Shown: one piece after another, positions 25,838-34,413 of the stretch
Layout: every line of letters starts with the position of its first letter
Numbering within the stretch: the first letter of the stretch is position 1
Source: RGZA01 sp964568585
GTDB taxonomy: Bacteria; Pseudomonadota; Alphaproteobacteria; UBA9219; RGZA01
Assembly: GCA_964568585.1 (NCBI GenBank)
Contig: CAZMQI010000007.1
Location: 16,069 to 80,068 of the forward strand
Reading direction: 5' to 3'
DNA length: 64,000 nt
Notes under the pieces: model-generated
Seen by the model: only the letters and a program-made list of their open reading frames with translations
The model's database searches: none
What the model was told of the DNA's origin: nothing
Program-made: the position numbers and the translations under genes

Positions 25838-26164
25838 ATGAAGAACATCGGTAACATGATGCGCCAAGCCCAAGAAATGCAGACGCGCCTTGCCAATATG
25901 CAGAACGACCTTGCAGCAGCGGAATTGCACGGGGCCTCTGGCGGCGGTTTGGTATCCGTGACGTTGAACGGACGCGGCGAAGCGAAGAAAATTACCCTTG
26001 ATCCAAAGGTCGTTGATCCTGCCGATATCGGCATGCTCGAAGACTTAATTGTTGCTGCCTATAACGATGCACGCAAAAAAATCGAACAGCATGTGGAATC
26101 CGAAACGCAAAAAATCATGGGCGGCATGGCATTGCCACCTGGTTTCAAATTGCCGTTCTCCTGA
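25838..26164 (+). CDS. YbaB/EbfC nucleoid-associated protein
   Basis: A 108-residue small DNA-binding protein of the YbaB/EbfC family. It has the N-terminal MRQAQEMQTRLANMQ helix, the GGGLVSVTLNGRG hairpin and a C-terminal helix pair ending near MGGMALPPGF. It is thought to form dimers that coat DNA. It sits between dnaX and recR as in most bacteria, 24 bases after dnaX and 7 before recR, so it is co-transcribed with them. Confidence 0.95.
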   Translation: MKNIGNMMRQAQEMQTRLANMQNDLAAAELHGASGGGLVSVTLNGRGEAKKITLDPKVVDPADIGMLEDLIVAAYNDARKKIEQHVESETQKIMGGMALPPGFKLPFS

Positions 26165-26171
26165 TATTTAA

Positions 26172-26789
26172 ATGTTCGGCACGGATAATCCGCTTCAACG
26201 TCTTATTGCATTGCTGGCAAAATTGCCGGGCCTTGGCCCGCGCTCGGCACGCCGCGTTGCGCTGAGTTTAATGAAGAAGCCGGAGACATTGTTGAAACCA
26301 CTTGCCGAAGCGATGCTGGAGACAGCACGCACCATGCGCCAATGCGATGCATGCGGAAATCTTGATACGCAAAATCCATGCGCGGTGTGTAGCGATACGC
26401 GCCGTGATCGTTCGATGGTGTGTGTGGTTGAAGATGTCAGCGATTTATGGGCGATGGAACGCAGCGGTATTTACAAAGGCCTGTATCATATTCTGGGCGG
26501 AACACTTTCCGCGCTGGATGGTGTTGGCCCTGATCAACTTCGCATTGCCGGATTGTTGCAACGCGTGGCATCTTCACGCAGCACAGAGCAACCGGTGCGC
26601 GAAGTCATCCTTGCGCTCAATGCAACGCTGGAAGGGCAAACAACCGCGCATGTGGTGGCAGAACAGTTGGAAACCACAGGCGTGTCACTCACGCGCCTTG
26701 CACATGGTCTGCCGATTGGCGGCGAACTTGATTATCTGGATGATGGCACCTTGATTGCCGCATTCCATGCACGGGCCAAGGCAGGCTAA
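26172..26789 (+). CDS. recR: Recombination mediator RecR
   Basis: A 205-residue recombination-repair protein that acts with RecF and RecO to load RecA at gaps. It has the N-terminal helix-hairpin-helix (LAKLPGLGPRSARR), a four-cysteine zinc motif (CDACGNLDTQNPCAVC), and a Toprim domain opening with VCVVEDVSDLWAMERSGIYKG. The start is 7 bases after the ybaB stop. The gene ends the dnaX cluster. The 316-bp stretch after it has no gene until 27106. Confidence 0.97.
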   Translation: MFGTDNPLQRLIALLAKLPGLGPRSARRVALSLMKKPETLLKPLAEAMLETARTMRQCDACGNLDTQNPCAVCSDTRRDRSMVCVVEDVSDLWAMERSGIYKGLYHILGGTLSALDGVGPDQLRIAGLLQRVASSRSTEQPVREVILALNATLEGQTTAHVVAEQLETTGVSLTRLAHGLPIGGELDYLDDGTLIAAFHARAKAG

Positions 26790-27047
26790 GCCTAGCCAAC
26801 TTCATGTCGTCATATAACTATTTTGGGGCGACTTTTGACTCAAAATAATCCTCAACCAGTTGGTCAACCGATGGACCGGCGGGTTAATTGATTTTTAACC
26901 CTAAAAACCTTGTTGCCCTGCAAAATAAGGCATAAGCTTTCTCTCATAACCCACATGGAGATGATGTTTATATATGCCTTTATTCTTTCATTCAGGCCTT
27001 GTTAAACATTTTGTAAGCATCATTGCTAGTAATACTACGAATGTCGC

Positions 27048-27105
27048 GCCCCTAAAGGTTAGGGGCTCGTTTGGTTTAACGTGCCCCGCAGATAAGGGCT
27101 AAACC
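27048..27105 (+). promoter_or_regulatory. Two-hairpin leader sequestering a ribosome-binding site
   Basis: The first hairpin is GCCCCTAA-AGG-TTAGGGGC (27048-27066). The second pairs GGTTTA (27073-27078) with TAAACC (27100-27105) and, inside it, GCCC (27083-27086) with GGGC (27096-27099). The AAGGG ribosome-binding site of the GTG start at 27106 lies in this second hairpin, whose last base touches the start codon. The rest of 26790-27047 shows nothing I can name. Leader regulation is inferred. Confidence 0.45.
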
Positions 27106-27462
27106 GTGGATAAAGCAGAAGTGCATAGCGCCGCATTAGCAACCACTGAACAAGGCTCCTCCAGAGGATCGCAGGGCAGCGATTACTTTGATACGATTGC
27201 CTTCTCGGTCTTGGTTAATGCACGTGGCCGCGTGTGCATGCTATACGACAAGCCATTTAACGCCATCCCGGTGTGGGTTAAGTACCTGACAAAGCAGAGA
27301 AAATTGCACTTAATCTTTGATAATGGCATGGAATACACCATCAACTACATCATGGACGACAAATTTAACAAGATTTTCCTTAACCTGAATAAGCTGTTTA
27401 TCGTCCGTTTTCAGGACATGAAACCAATTGAAGGCTTTGACACAAACGTCATTAAGGAATAG
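27106..27462 (+). CDS. Hypothetical protein behind a structured leader
   Basis: This 118-residue protein starts with GTG, 7 bases after an AAGGG ribosome-binding site. I do not recognise a family. It is probably a small soluble alpha/beta protein: a low-complexity N-terminus (about 25 residues rich in Ser, Gly, Gln) precedes strands such as FSVLVNARGRVCMLYD and LHLIFDNGMEYTINYI. There is no signal peptide. A second small gene follows 50 bases later, and both end at the terminator at 27766. The GTG start, the hairpin over the ribosome-binding site and the nearby parS make it an interesting but unassigned gene. Confidence 0.65.
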   Translation: MDKAEVHSAALATTEQGSSRGSQGSDYFDTIAFSVLVNARGRVCMLYDKPFNAIPVWVKYLTKQRKLHLIFDNGMEYTINYIMDDKFNKIFLNLNKLFIVRFQDMKPIEGFDTNVIKE

Positions 27463-27512
27463 TATACTAATTAGGTGTGATATTAGTGGTATCTAATACT
27501 ACGGAGATAGAA

Positions 27513-27743
27513 ATGACTGGTTCAGTAGTTCAACTCAGCGGCAAAGCTCTCGAAGCAGAGTTTGGTAACTTCGTAAGTGCTGGCGTGGTTGGGTCGCGTG
27601 ATTTTGGTCGCGGAGACGGCGAGTTTGTTCTGAGCAATCCTGCAGTGTTAGCACTCAACGATGTACTGACAGCTGCTGTACGTCCAGAACCTACTGTAGT
27701 AGCAAAAGGCCCAGCAAACAGATTTCAAGGTTTGAACTCCTAA
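27513..27743 (+). CDS. Small hypothetical protein
   Basis: A 76-residue protein, counted from the ATG after ACGGAG; a longer frame begins at 27477 but lacks a ribosome-binding site. It is rich in Gly, Val, Ala and Ser, with a GSRDFGRGDGEF stretch, and I recognise no motif. It follows the 118-residue gene by 50 bases and ends just before a strong terminator, so the two are probably one transcript. Base composition and codon use look like those of the surrounding core genes. Confidence 0.55.
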   Translation: MTGSVVQLSGKALEAEFGNFVSAGVVGSRDFGRGDGEFVLSNPAVLALNDVLTAAVRPEPTVVAKGPANRFQGLNS

Positions 27744-27765
27744 GACGAGTTTCAAAATATAAACA

Positions 27766-27810
27766 AAGCCGCCCAGGAAATTTCTCAAACAGATTTCAGG
27801 CGGCTTTTTT
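27766..27810 (+). terminator. Rho-independent terminator
   Basis: AAGCCGCC (27766-27773) pairs with GGCGGCTT (27799-27806), with an inner GAAAT/ATTTC stem, followed by a run of six T. It lies 22 bases after the stop of the small gene ending at 27743. Confidence 0.9.
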
Positions 27811-27944
27811 ATTGTCATTTTTATTCTCGGTCTCAAAAACTTTTTAAAACAAAGTTTCAACTGGAAAAATTTAAACAATCATTTTTGCAGGATGAGTTAC
27901 GTCAAGCATCATCTTGCTAAATCACTCTTTTCAACCTATGGGAG

Positions 27945-27960
27945 TGTTTCACGTGAAACA
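27945..27960. other. parS: parS centromere site (ParB binding)
   Basis: TGTTTCACGTGAAACA is a perfect 16-bp palindrome identical to the classic bacterial parS consensus. ParB loads on such sites and spreads to organise and segregate the origin region. It lies in the intergenic space between a terminator and the end of chvG. Such sites usually cluster near oriC, so the window is probably origin-proximal. Confidence 0.92.
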
Positions 27961-28003
27961 TTTTTGATAAGCGTTTGAATTACAACTGTATTTCAAAAAT
28001 CGC

Positions 28004-29614
28004 TTATTCTGCTTTTGAAAGCGGCAATTCCACAATAAACAGCGCGCCTTTTACGGCGCCAGTTTCATCTTTGATATTTTGCGCGGTGATGGTTCCTTGA
28101 TGCGCTTCAACGATTTGTTTGGCAATGCTTAAGCCCAAACCGGAATGCTTGCCGAATGCTTCGTGCTCTGGGCGTTCCGAATAAAAACGTTCAAATACTG
28201 CTTCCAGCTTATTCTCCGGCATGCCCGGGCCGTCATCAGCAACAGTGATACGTGCCATGCCGCGTTCTGTTGTCAAGCCGACACGCACCGTGCCATTGAC
28301 GGGCGAGAACGATAACGCATTGCCGATTAAATTCTGGAACACCTGCACCAACCGTGTTTCTGCACCATGGATGGTTGCATGGATATCTTTGCCTGTTTCA
28401 AACACCACTTTGGGTTTTGGCGTATCATCAATTGGTTCATACAACGCAACGACCATTTCCAGCATGCGTTCCAATTCGATAGGTTTGGTCTTTGCTCTGC
28501 TCAATTCAGCTTCGATACGTGATGCTTGCGATATATCGGTAATCAATCGGTCAAGGCGCTTCACATCATCCGCAATCACCAGCATCAATTTTTGCTGACG
28601 TTCGGGGTCCTTGATTTTCAATGCGGTTTCAACTGCTGAATGAAGCGAGGTCAGCGGGTTTTTAATCTCATGCGCCACATCGGCTGCAAAATTCTCGGTG
28701 GCATGTAACCGTTCGCCAAGGGCTTTGACCATGGCACGTAGTGCAATCGATAAATCGCCGATTTCATCATTACGGCTGCTAAAATCGGGCAGTGTGGATT
28801 GCAGCTTCAATGCGCCCACTTGGCCGGATTTCAAACCTTCCGCAGCAGACGAAAGCTGCTGTAATGGTTTGGCGATGGTACGCGCAAGGTATAGCGATAA
28901 CAAAATGGTAAGCACGAGCGAGAGCAAGAACAACCGCACAATATCAATACGCACGCCCATCACGGCCTGTTCAATCTTCACGCCAGCGCGGCTTAAAAAT
29001 ACTGCGCCCAACACGCCCTTATAGCGTTGTACAGGAACAGCAACGCCCAGCAGAATATGTCCGTTGGGCATCAGCCACACTTCGCCGTCTTCATCGCCAT
29101 CCAGCGCGTGTTCTACAATCATATAATCTGCCGACGATGGATCGGTTTCTTCCTTATACGCCGCGTATTTTTTCGACCATGAATTCAAGCGGAACCATGC
29201 AACCGTATCTTCAAGATATTGCGATAGATGGTTGTCGGTGGAAGTGCCGGGCGGCGGAAGGATTTCGCTTTGCACGGTATGGCTGTGGCCGGGCATATGC
29301 TGCGAGTCACTAAATAATGTGCCGCGTATATCATAAAGCCGTGTTCTGGTTTCGGTGGTTTCCATCAAACGGCGCAGCATGGATTGCGCCAGTTCTGGCG
29401 ATAGTAAATCGCGTTCGTCTTCGCTGTTGATGACGGCGCCCTCGCCAAGCGCGGCTGCAAATTGGCGCGCTTCCTTGGTCATGCTGTCCAATTCGTTTTG
29501 CACAAGACGGTTTTGATAGCCGTCGAAATACAGAATGCTAACCACCAGCAAAATCAGTGGCATCGCATTAACAGCAAGGATGCGTGCGGTAAGGGGCGAA
29601 AGGCGAGAGAACAT
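28004..29614 (-). CDS. chvG: ChvG-like sensor histidine kinase
   Basis: A 536-residue membrane histidine kinase of the ChvG/ExoS type, which in alphaproteobacteria responds to acid and envelope stress. It has an N-terminal membrane helix, a periplasmic sensing domain to about residue 230, a second helix, and a HAMP domain. The DHp H-box HEIKNPLTSL lies near 311. The ATPase has an N-box (NLIGNAL), G1 VADDGPGMP and G2 GLGLSIAKQ. It is encoded 61 bases downstream of the response regulator on the same strand. The usual downstream HPr kinase and PTS genes are absent from this position. Confidence 0.88.
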   Translation of the reverse strand: MFSRLSPLTARILAVNAMPLILLVVSILYFDGYQNRLVQNELDSMTKEARQFAAALGEGAVINSEDERDLLSPELAQSMLRRLMETTETRTRLYDIRGTLFSDSQHMPGHSHTVQSEILPPPGTSTDNHLSQYLEDTVAWFRLNSWSKKYAAYKEETDPSSADYMIVEHALDGDEDGEVWLMPNGHILLGVAVPVQRYKGVLGAVFLSRAGVKIEQAVMGVRIDIVRLFLLSLVLTILLSLYLARTIAKPLQQLSSAAEGLKSGQVGALKLQSTLPDFSSRNDEIGDLSIALRAMVKALGERLHATENFAADVAHEIKNPLTSLHSAVETALKIKDPERQQKLMLVIADDVKRLDRLITDISQASRIEAELSRAKTKPIELERMLEMVVALYEPIDDTPKPKVVFETGKDIHATIHGAETRLVQVFQNLIGNALSFSPVNGTVRVGLTTERGMARITVADDGPGMPENKLEAVFERFYSERPEHEAFGKHSGLGLSIAKQIVEAHQGTITAQNIKDETGAVKGALFIVELPLSKAE

Positions 29615-29675
29615 GGGTGAACGGTGTAATGAAAGACGGTTAAGTTTTACAGCCTTTCACCCATTACTCAATACA

Positions 29676-30374
29676 TTACTCTTTGTAACGGTAACCCACG
29701 CCATACAGCGTTTCGATGTGCGAGAATTCAGGATCGACTTCCTTGAATTTTTTGCGGAGGCGTTTCACGTGGCTATCGATGGTGCGGTCATCCACGTAAA
29801 TGGATTCGCCATAGGCACTATCCAATAACTGGTCACGATTTTTTACATGACCTGGGCGAACGGCAAGCGCCTTCACCAATAAGAATTCGGTCACGGTAAG
29901 GTTTACGTGTTTACCTTTCCATGTGCAGCTATGGCGTGAACCATCAAGCACAAGTTCGCCGCGCACGATCACGTTTGCGGCATCTGGCGTATCATCGCCG
30001 CTGCTATTGGCAACGTTACGGCGAAGCAATGCGCGGATACGTTCAATCAGCAAACGTTGCGAAAACGGTTTGCGGATATAGTCATCCGCGCCCATACGCA
30101 GCCCCATCAGCTCGTCAACTTCTTCATCCTTCGATGTAAGGAAGATAACCGGCATGTTGGTATTCTGGCGCAGCTTGGTCAGGAGTTCCATCCCGTTCAG
30201 GCGCGGCATTTTGATATCAAGTACAGCCAAATCCACGGGCTTGTCGCGAAGACCGCGAAATGCTTCGTCGCCGTCAGCGAAGGTCCGAACATCAAAGCCT
30301 TCTGCTTCCAAAGCCATGGAAACGGAGGTCAGAATGTTACGATCATCATCTACGAGGGCAATTGTTTGGCGCAT
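29676..30374 (-). CDS. chvI: ChvI-like OmpR-family response regulator
   Basis: A 232-residue response regulator with phospho-acceptor D53 (VLDIKMP), the acidic pair DDD at residues 9-11, and K in the IRKPF loop. The C-terminal OmpR winged helix ends GVGYRYKE, as in ChvI. The start TIALVDDDRNILTSVSMALE is close to ChvI proteins. It precedes chvG in the same operon. Together they form the acid/envelope stress system typical of alphaproteobacteria. Confidence 0.92.
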   Translation of the reverse strand: MRQTIALVDDDRNILTSVSMALEAEGFDVRTFADGDEAFRGLRDKPVDLAVLDIKMPRLNGMELLTKLRQNTNMPVIFLTSKDEEVDELMGLRMGADDYIRKPFSQRLLIERIRALLRRNVANSSGDDTPDAANVIVRGELVLDGSRHSCTWKGKHVNLTVTEFLLVKALAVRPGHVKNRDQLLDSAYGESIYVDDRTIDSHVKRLRKKFKEVDPEFSHIETLYGVGYRYKE

Positions 30375-30566
30375 AATTTGTTAACTCCTAAGGCAGGTTG
30401 TTATAACACCAAATGTGGCAGCGCTATAGGGCGTAAAAACGGACGAATTGCGCCTAAAATAAGATGCGTTGCGCTTCAATGCGTTAAACATCTAAGGCAC
30501 TGATAATGCATCAAATTTTATACATAATATCGAACTTTTTAAGCATAACGCTGGATAATCGAAGGC

Positions 30567-31064
30567 ATGGTTCGATTATCTTTATGCATTTTTTATGTTG
30601 TATTTTTTCTGATCTCCGCGCCCCTTCGTGCCGAGCCGTCAGTCATACCTGCACAATTCGTTGCGCCGCTTATGCAATGGGTTTCCGTGCGGATGAGTAT
30701 TCCGGTTGCACGCCTGCCCTTAGTGGTTGCCAGCCGCGAACGCATGATTGCAAAAATCGGTGACCCGCAACGCCAATCCGCACTCGCACGTGCATTATAT
30801 GTGCCGGGTGAAGTTGTGATTGATGATGAATTCTGGGATGCAAGCGAACCGCGCACAGTAAGTTTTTTAGTGCATGAATTGGTGCATCACGCACAATTGG
30901 CTAGCGGCCGTTCCTATGCATGCCATAATGCAAAGGAATGGGAAGCATATAAGCTGCAAAATATGTGGCTTGCCGAACATGGCTTGCCGCCAGCAGTAGA
31001 AGAAATGTGGATAGCCCGCATGGCTGATTGCAATCTCAAGACCGTCATTCAGCGACTACACTAA
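30567..31064 (+). CDS. Putative secreted zinc metallopeptidase-like protein (HExxH)
   Basis: A 165-residue protein with a clear N-terminal signal peptide (hydrophobic core VVFFLISAPLRA, cleavage near residue 22). It carries the zinc-peptidase motif HELVHHAQ, H103-E104-L-V-H107, followed by a Glu-rich helix (EWEAYKLQNMW) whose Glu could be the third ligand. I believe it resembles a DUF6647-like family, but this is from memory. No substrate is known. It is encoded between chvI and a phosphatase gene and points toward the latter convergently. Confidence 0.65.
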   Translation: MVRLSLCIFYVVFFLISAPLRAEPSVIPAQFVAPLMQWVSVRMSIPVARLPLVVASRERMIAKIGDPQRQSALARALYVPGEVVIDDEFWDASEPRTVSFLVHELVHHAQLASGRSYACHNAKEWEAYKLQNMWLAEHGLPPAVEEMWIARMADCNLKTVIQRLH

Positions 31065-31067
31065 TAA

Positions 31068-31859
31068 TCAGGCGACTGTACTTAAGAACCGTTGTTCGGT
31101 TCCCTGTAATACCAAGCATGTCAAATGGCCGGTAACATATGCGCCCGTATCAATCCCAATGCGGTTGATACGCTGCTCCGGTTTCAAGCGAATGCTGTGG
31201 CCATGCACCACCATCACATCCAGTTGTTTGTCAGACGATAAGAACGGTTCGCGCATCCACATGTAATGATGCGGATCTTGTTGTTCAAGTGGACGGTCAG
31301 GATGAATGCCCGCATGCACGAACATATAATCGCCATAGCGCGCAGTATAGGGCAGCGTTTCTAAAAACGTGCGATGCGCTTCGGGGAGTTTTTCTTCGAA
31401 CTGTTTTCTTAAATGAAATAGCTCGTCAAAATCCTGTGTTGCGGATTGCACGGGGATGCCATAGCTGCGTAAGGTTTGCAGGCCGCCGTAATGGAACCAG
31501 CCGGGCGCAACGCTGTGATCCTTGAACAGGCGTAGCACGATGTCTTCGTGATTACCGCGGATGCATTGGAATTTCAAACGCCCGTAACTGCCACGGTTCA
31601 GAATTTCGATTACTTCTTTGCTGTTAGGCCCGCGGTCCACATAATCGCCAAGGAATACCACGACGCTTTCACCGCGATAGCCCAGGTGGTCGGCATCAAT
31701 CATGCGTAGCATTTTTTCAAGCAAATCAGCGCGCCCGTGGATATCCCCAACCGCGTAAATCCGCAGGTTTTTGGGTATAGCTGGCGTAAAAGACGCGTTA
31801 GTGTTTTGGGGCTCCATCTGCTTCAAACTAAACGGCATTGTGAAAACGTGCAACCTCAT
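31068..31859 (-). CDS. Metallophosphoesterase, serine/threonine phosphatase (PrpA-like)
   Basis: This 263-residue protein has the complete PPP-type metallophosphatase signature: GDIHGR, then GDYVDRGPNS and RGNHE, with later histidines VHAGIHP and VVHGHS. Such single-domain bacterial enzymes dephosphorylate proteins or dinucleotides; the substrate cannot be read from sequence. An alternative start at 31817 would remove 14 poorly conserved residues. Only 15 bases separate its start from that of hsp33 on the other strand, so they share a divergent promoter region. Confidence 0.9.
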   Translation of the reverse strand: MRLHVFTMPFSLKQMEPQNTNASFTPAIPKNLRIYAVGDIHGRADLLEKMLRMIDADHLGYRGESVVVFLGDYVDRGPNSKEVIEILNRGSYGRLKFQCIRGNHEDIVLRLFKDHSVAPGWFHYGGLQTLRSYGIPVQSATQDFDELFHLRKQFEEKLPEAHRTFLETLPYTARYGDYMFVHAGIHPDRPLEQQDPHHYMWMREPFLSSDKQLDVMVVHGHSIRLKPEQRINRIGIDTGAYVTGHLTCLVLQGTEQRFLSTVA

Positions 31860-31874
31860 GCTATTTCATTAGTG

Positions 31875-32819
31875 ATGCAAGAAAAAAAAGAAACATTTAC
31901 CGACACGATTCAAGGTTTTCATCTCGTTAAAAGTGGCATTAGGGGGCGCATCGTGCGCCTTGGGCCAGAGCTGTCAAACATTATCAATCGTCACGGCTAT
32001 CCTTCGGAAGTCGCAGAACTCCTCGCGGAAACCCTCGCGCTCACGGCGGTGCTCGCCTATGCCTTGAAATACGAAGGCGTATTCACCTTGCAGACCAAGG
32101 GTGATGGCCCCGTCAGCATCATCGTTGCTGATTTAGGGCGCGATGGTGCAATGCGTGGCTATGCACAATATGATGCAGAGAAATTGAAATATGCCGGTGT
32201 ACGAAGTGCATTGTTGTTGGGCAAGGGGCATCTGGCATTCACGGTCGACCCCGGCGGTAGCGCACAACGTTACCAAGGCATCGTCGATTTGATTGGCCGC
32301 GATATGGCGTCATGTGTGCAGAATTATTTCCGTCAATCGGAACAGCTGGATACGGCATTCCGGATTCACACTAGCCGAGATAAGGCCGGTACTTGGCACG
32401 CTGCCGCGATTATGTTGCAACGTATTCCCGATGGTGGCGGCTATGCCGCCAATAATAACGAGGCAGGCGGCGCACCGGCATCGGAAGAGCGGGCAGAGGA
32501 TTGGCGCCGCAGCCTGATTTTAATAGAGACGACGACTGATTCTGAAATGTTGGATACAGCTCTTCCTTTGCCACAATTGCTGAATAGGTTATTCCATGAA
32601 GAAGGGCTGGAATGCGGGGATGTTTACGCCCTGAAAGACCAGTGCCGTTGTTCACGCCAGCGCGTTGCGATGGTGTTAAGTACCTTGCCACCAGCCGAAT
32701 TGCAGGACATGATGGTCGACGACAAGGTAGAAGTGACTTGCGAATTCTGTAGCAGCAGCTATGAATTTGATAAGGAACAGTTAGCCAAGCTTGCTGCGGG
32801 ACCCGGAATTAAGAATTAA
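31875..32819 (+). CDS. hslO: Redox-regulated chaperone Hsp33
   Basis: Hsp33 is a holdase switched on by oxidative unfolding of its zinc domain. From the ATG at 31875 the protein has 314 residues; a longer frame from 31737 overlaps the divergent phosphatase gene and lacks family similarity. The N-terminal substrate-binding domain includes ETLALTAVLAYALKYEG. The redox switch is present as C-R-C near residue 255 and C-E-F-C near 290. A short Ala/Gly-rich insert (NNNEAGGAPAS) sits in the middle. Confidence 0.92.
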   Translation: MQEKKETFTDTIQGFHLVKSGIRGRIVRLGPELSNIINRHGYPSEVAELLAETLALTAVLAYALKYEGVFTLQTKGDGPVSIIVADLGRDGAMRGYAQYDAEKLKYAGVRSALLLGKGHLAFTVDPGGSAQRYQGIVDLIGRDMASCVQNYFRQSEQLDTAFRIHTSRDKAGTWHAAAIMLQRIPDGGGYAANNNEAGGAPASEERAEDWRRSLILIETTTDSEMLDTALPLPQLLNRLFHEEGLECGDVYALKDQCRCSRQRVAMVLSTLPPAELQDMMVDDKVEVTCEFCSSSYEFDKEQLAKLAAGPGIKN

Positions 32820-32880
32820 GTTCAGGTTTTTGTACAAGCATATCGTTCACATTCTCGCGTTAATCACAAAGAGGTTTCTT

Positions 32881-33501
32881 ATGAAGTATTCGGCTCAAAA
32901 ATCATCGCTGGTGGTTGCAGTTGTCTCTGTGCTTGCCCTTGCTGGATGCGCGGGCACTGCGCCAACCGAATTTTCCATTCCGACCGGCGCGCTTGATAAC
33001 AAAGAAATCCCGTTGGAGAATTTCTCGACCACCACACTTGCATCACGCGTGTTCGATGTCGTGAACCAGGACACTGCTTCTGAAGCCAATACCGGCATCG
33101 CTGGAAAGGTTGATCCAAGCGCCGTGGATATCCTTTCCGCCTATGCCGCCAAGAAATTCAAAGCAGGTGGCGGTGCCAACACCACGCGCCTTGTCATCCA
33201 AAAAGCTGAATTCACTGTAACGCCTGTTGAAACAAAGGAAACTGGCTGGTTATGGGATAACACCGTATATAAGGCCGAATTATCGACCAATATCAACGTG
33301 ATGCTGGTTGCCAGCCGCCCTGATGGTTTGACGGCGCATATCAATGCAACGACCAGTCAATCACAGCAAACCAGCCTAGATGCGTCGCCAGAAAAACGCC
33401 GTCAGGTATATATGGAATTGATGGGTCGTGCCGTGCAGGCCATCAATACCGAACTCAACAAGCAATTGCCGCAATGGTTCGGCGACGTGGTTGTTCGGTA
33501 A
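32881..33501 (+). CDS. Lipoprotein of unknown function
   Basis: This protein has 206 residues from the ATG following AAAGAGG. The N-terminus is a lipoprotein signal: KYSAQKSSLVVAVVSVLALA then a lipobox AGC, so it should be lipid-anchored in the envelope. The remainder is a soluble domain of about 180 residues with no family I know. It contains a KFKAGGGANTTRLVIQKAEF strand region and a C-terminal helix rich in Gln and Asn. It follows hsp33 by about 60 bases and precedes a glycosyltransferase. Function unknown. Confidence 0.8.
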   Translation: MKYSAQKSSLVVAVVSVLALAGCAGTAPTEFSIPTGALDNKEIPLENFSTTTLASRVFDVVNQDTASEANTGIAGKVDPSAVDILSAYAAKKFKAGGGANTTRLVIQKAEFTVTPVETKETGWLWDNTVYKAELSTNINVMLVASRPDGLTAHINATTSQSQQTSLDASPEKRRQVYMELMGRAVQAINTELNKQLPQWFGDVVVR

Positions 33502-33519
33502 GTTGCACCGGTAAGTTCA

Positions 33520-34413
33520 TTGCCTTCCTCACCGCTCGTTTCAATTATCATCCCAGCGTATAACGGGCAGCAACGTATCGCGCGTGCGGTGAACAGTATT
33601 GTTCAGCAAAATTATACCAAGTGGGAAGCGATTATCATTTCCGATGATGAACAGGATTATGACAAGGTGTTGTCAGACAAAGGCATTCGCAGTGATAACA
33701 TCACATTTTATACAACAGGAAAAACCGGCGCAGGTGCAGGCGTAGCCCGCAATATCGGGTTAAGCCATGCGAACGGTGATATAATTGCATTTCTGGATTG
33801 CGATGACACGTATGACTCAAGCTATCTATCCGCGATGCTGCCGCTTGCTGAAAAATATGGCGCGGCATTCTCGCAAATCCGGATGATTGATGATGCGAAT
33901 GGAACGCCGATTGCGCTTGCCAGTCACCATGCGGATAGCGAGATGTTGTTGCCGCATGAAGTCACCACGCGTTCGATGCATACGTATATACCGGTGATGG
34001 TGAACCGAAGCAAAATCAATCACAGCTTTGCGCCATTGGAACGCATGGCCGATTATGTGTTTTTGATGCAGATGTTCAATACGATGGATTGCATCGGTTT
34101 TTCTGCTGCGCCGAGTTACCGTTATTATAAGCATTTGGGTTCATCCACGCAGTTCGCCAAAGATGCGGATGTCGTCGCGCAAAAATTCATCGCGGTGTTT
34201 GAGATGATTAAACAAAGCGTGGAAACGGGCGATGTTCAAATCAATAATCCCGCGATTAAGCATATCATCATGGATGATATGGATATGTTGATTGCTGCAG
34301 AGCATTATTTCGTAGAAGCCGCGCGCAGCAATCCCGATATCCAATTCTATGAGATATTGCCGGCGTTTATGAAAAAATGGCGATTAACGGCTACGCGGCG
34401 CAGCGCCAATTAG
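33520..34413 (+). CDS. Family 2 glycosyltransferase
   Basis: A 297-residue GT-A glycosyltransferase. It opens with VSIIIPAYNGQQRIARAV, the family 2 nucleotide-binding strand, and has the D-x-D-like FLDCDDTYDSSYL near residue 92. It lacks membrane segments. The start is TTG, as no ATG precedes the conserved first strand. Its 3' end overlaps the convergent folE by 30 bases. Likely role: adding a sugar to an envelope glycan; the acceptor is unknown. Confidence 0.88.
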   Translation: MPSSPLVSIIIPAYNGQQRIARAVNSIVQQNYTKWEAIIISDDEQDYDKVLSDKGIRSDNITFYTTGKTGAGAGVARNIGLSHANGDIIAFLDCDDTYDSSYLSAMLPLAEKYGAAFSQIRMIDDANGTPIALASHHADSEMLLPHEVTTRSMHTYIPVMVNRSKINHSFAPLERMADYVFLMQMFNTMDCIGFSAAPSYRYYKHLGSSTQFAKDADVVAQKFIAVFEMIKQSVETGDVQINNPAIKHIIMDDMDMLIAAEHYFVEAARSNPDIQFYEILPAFMKKWRLTATRRSAN

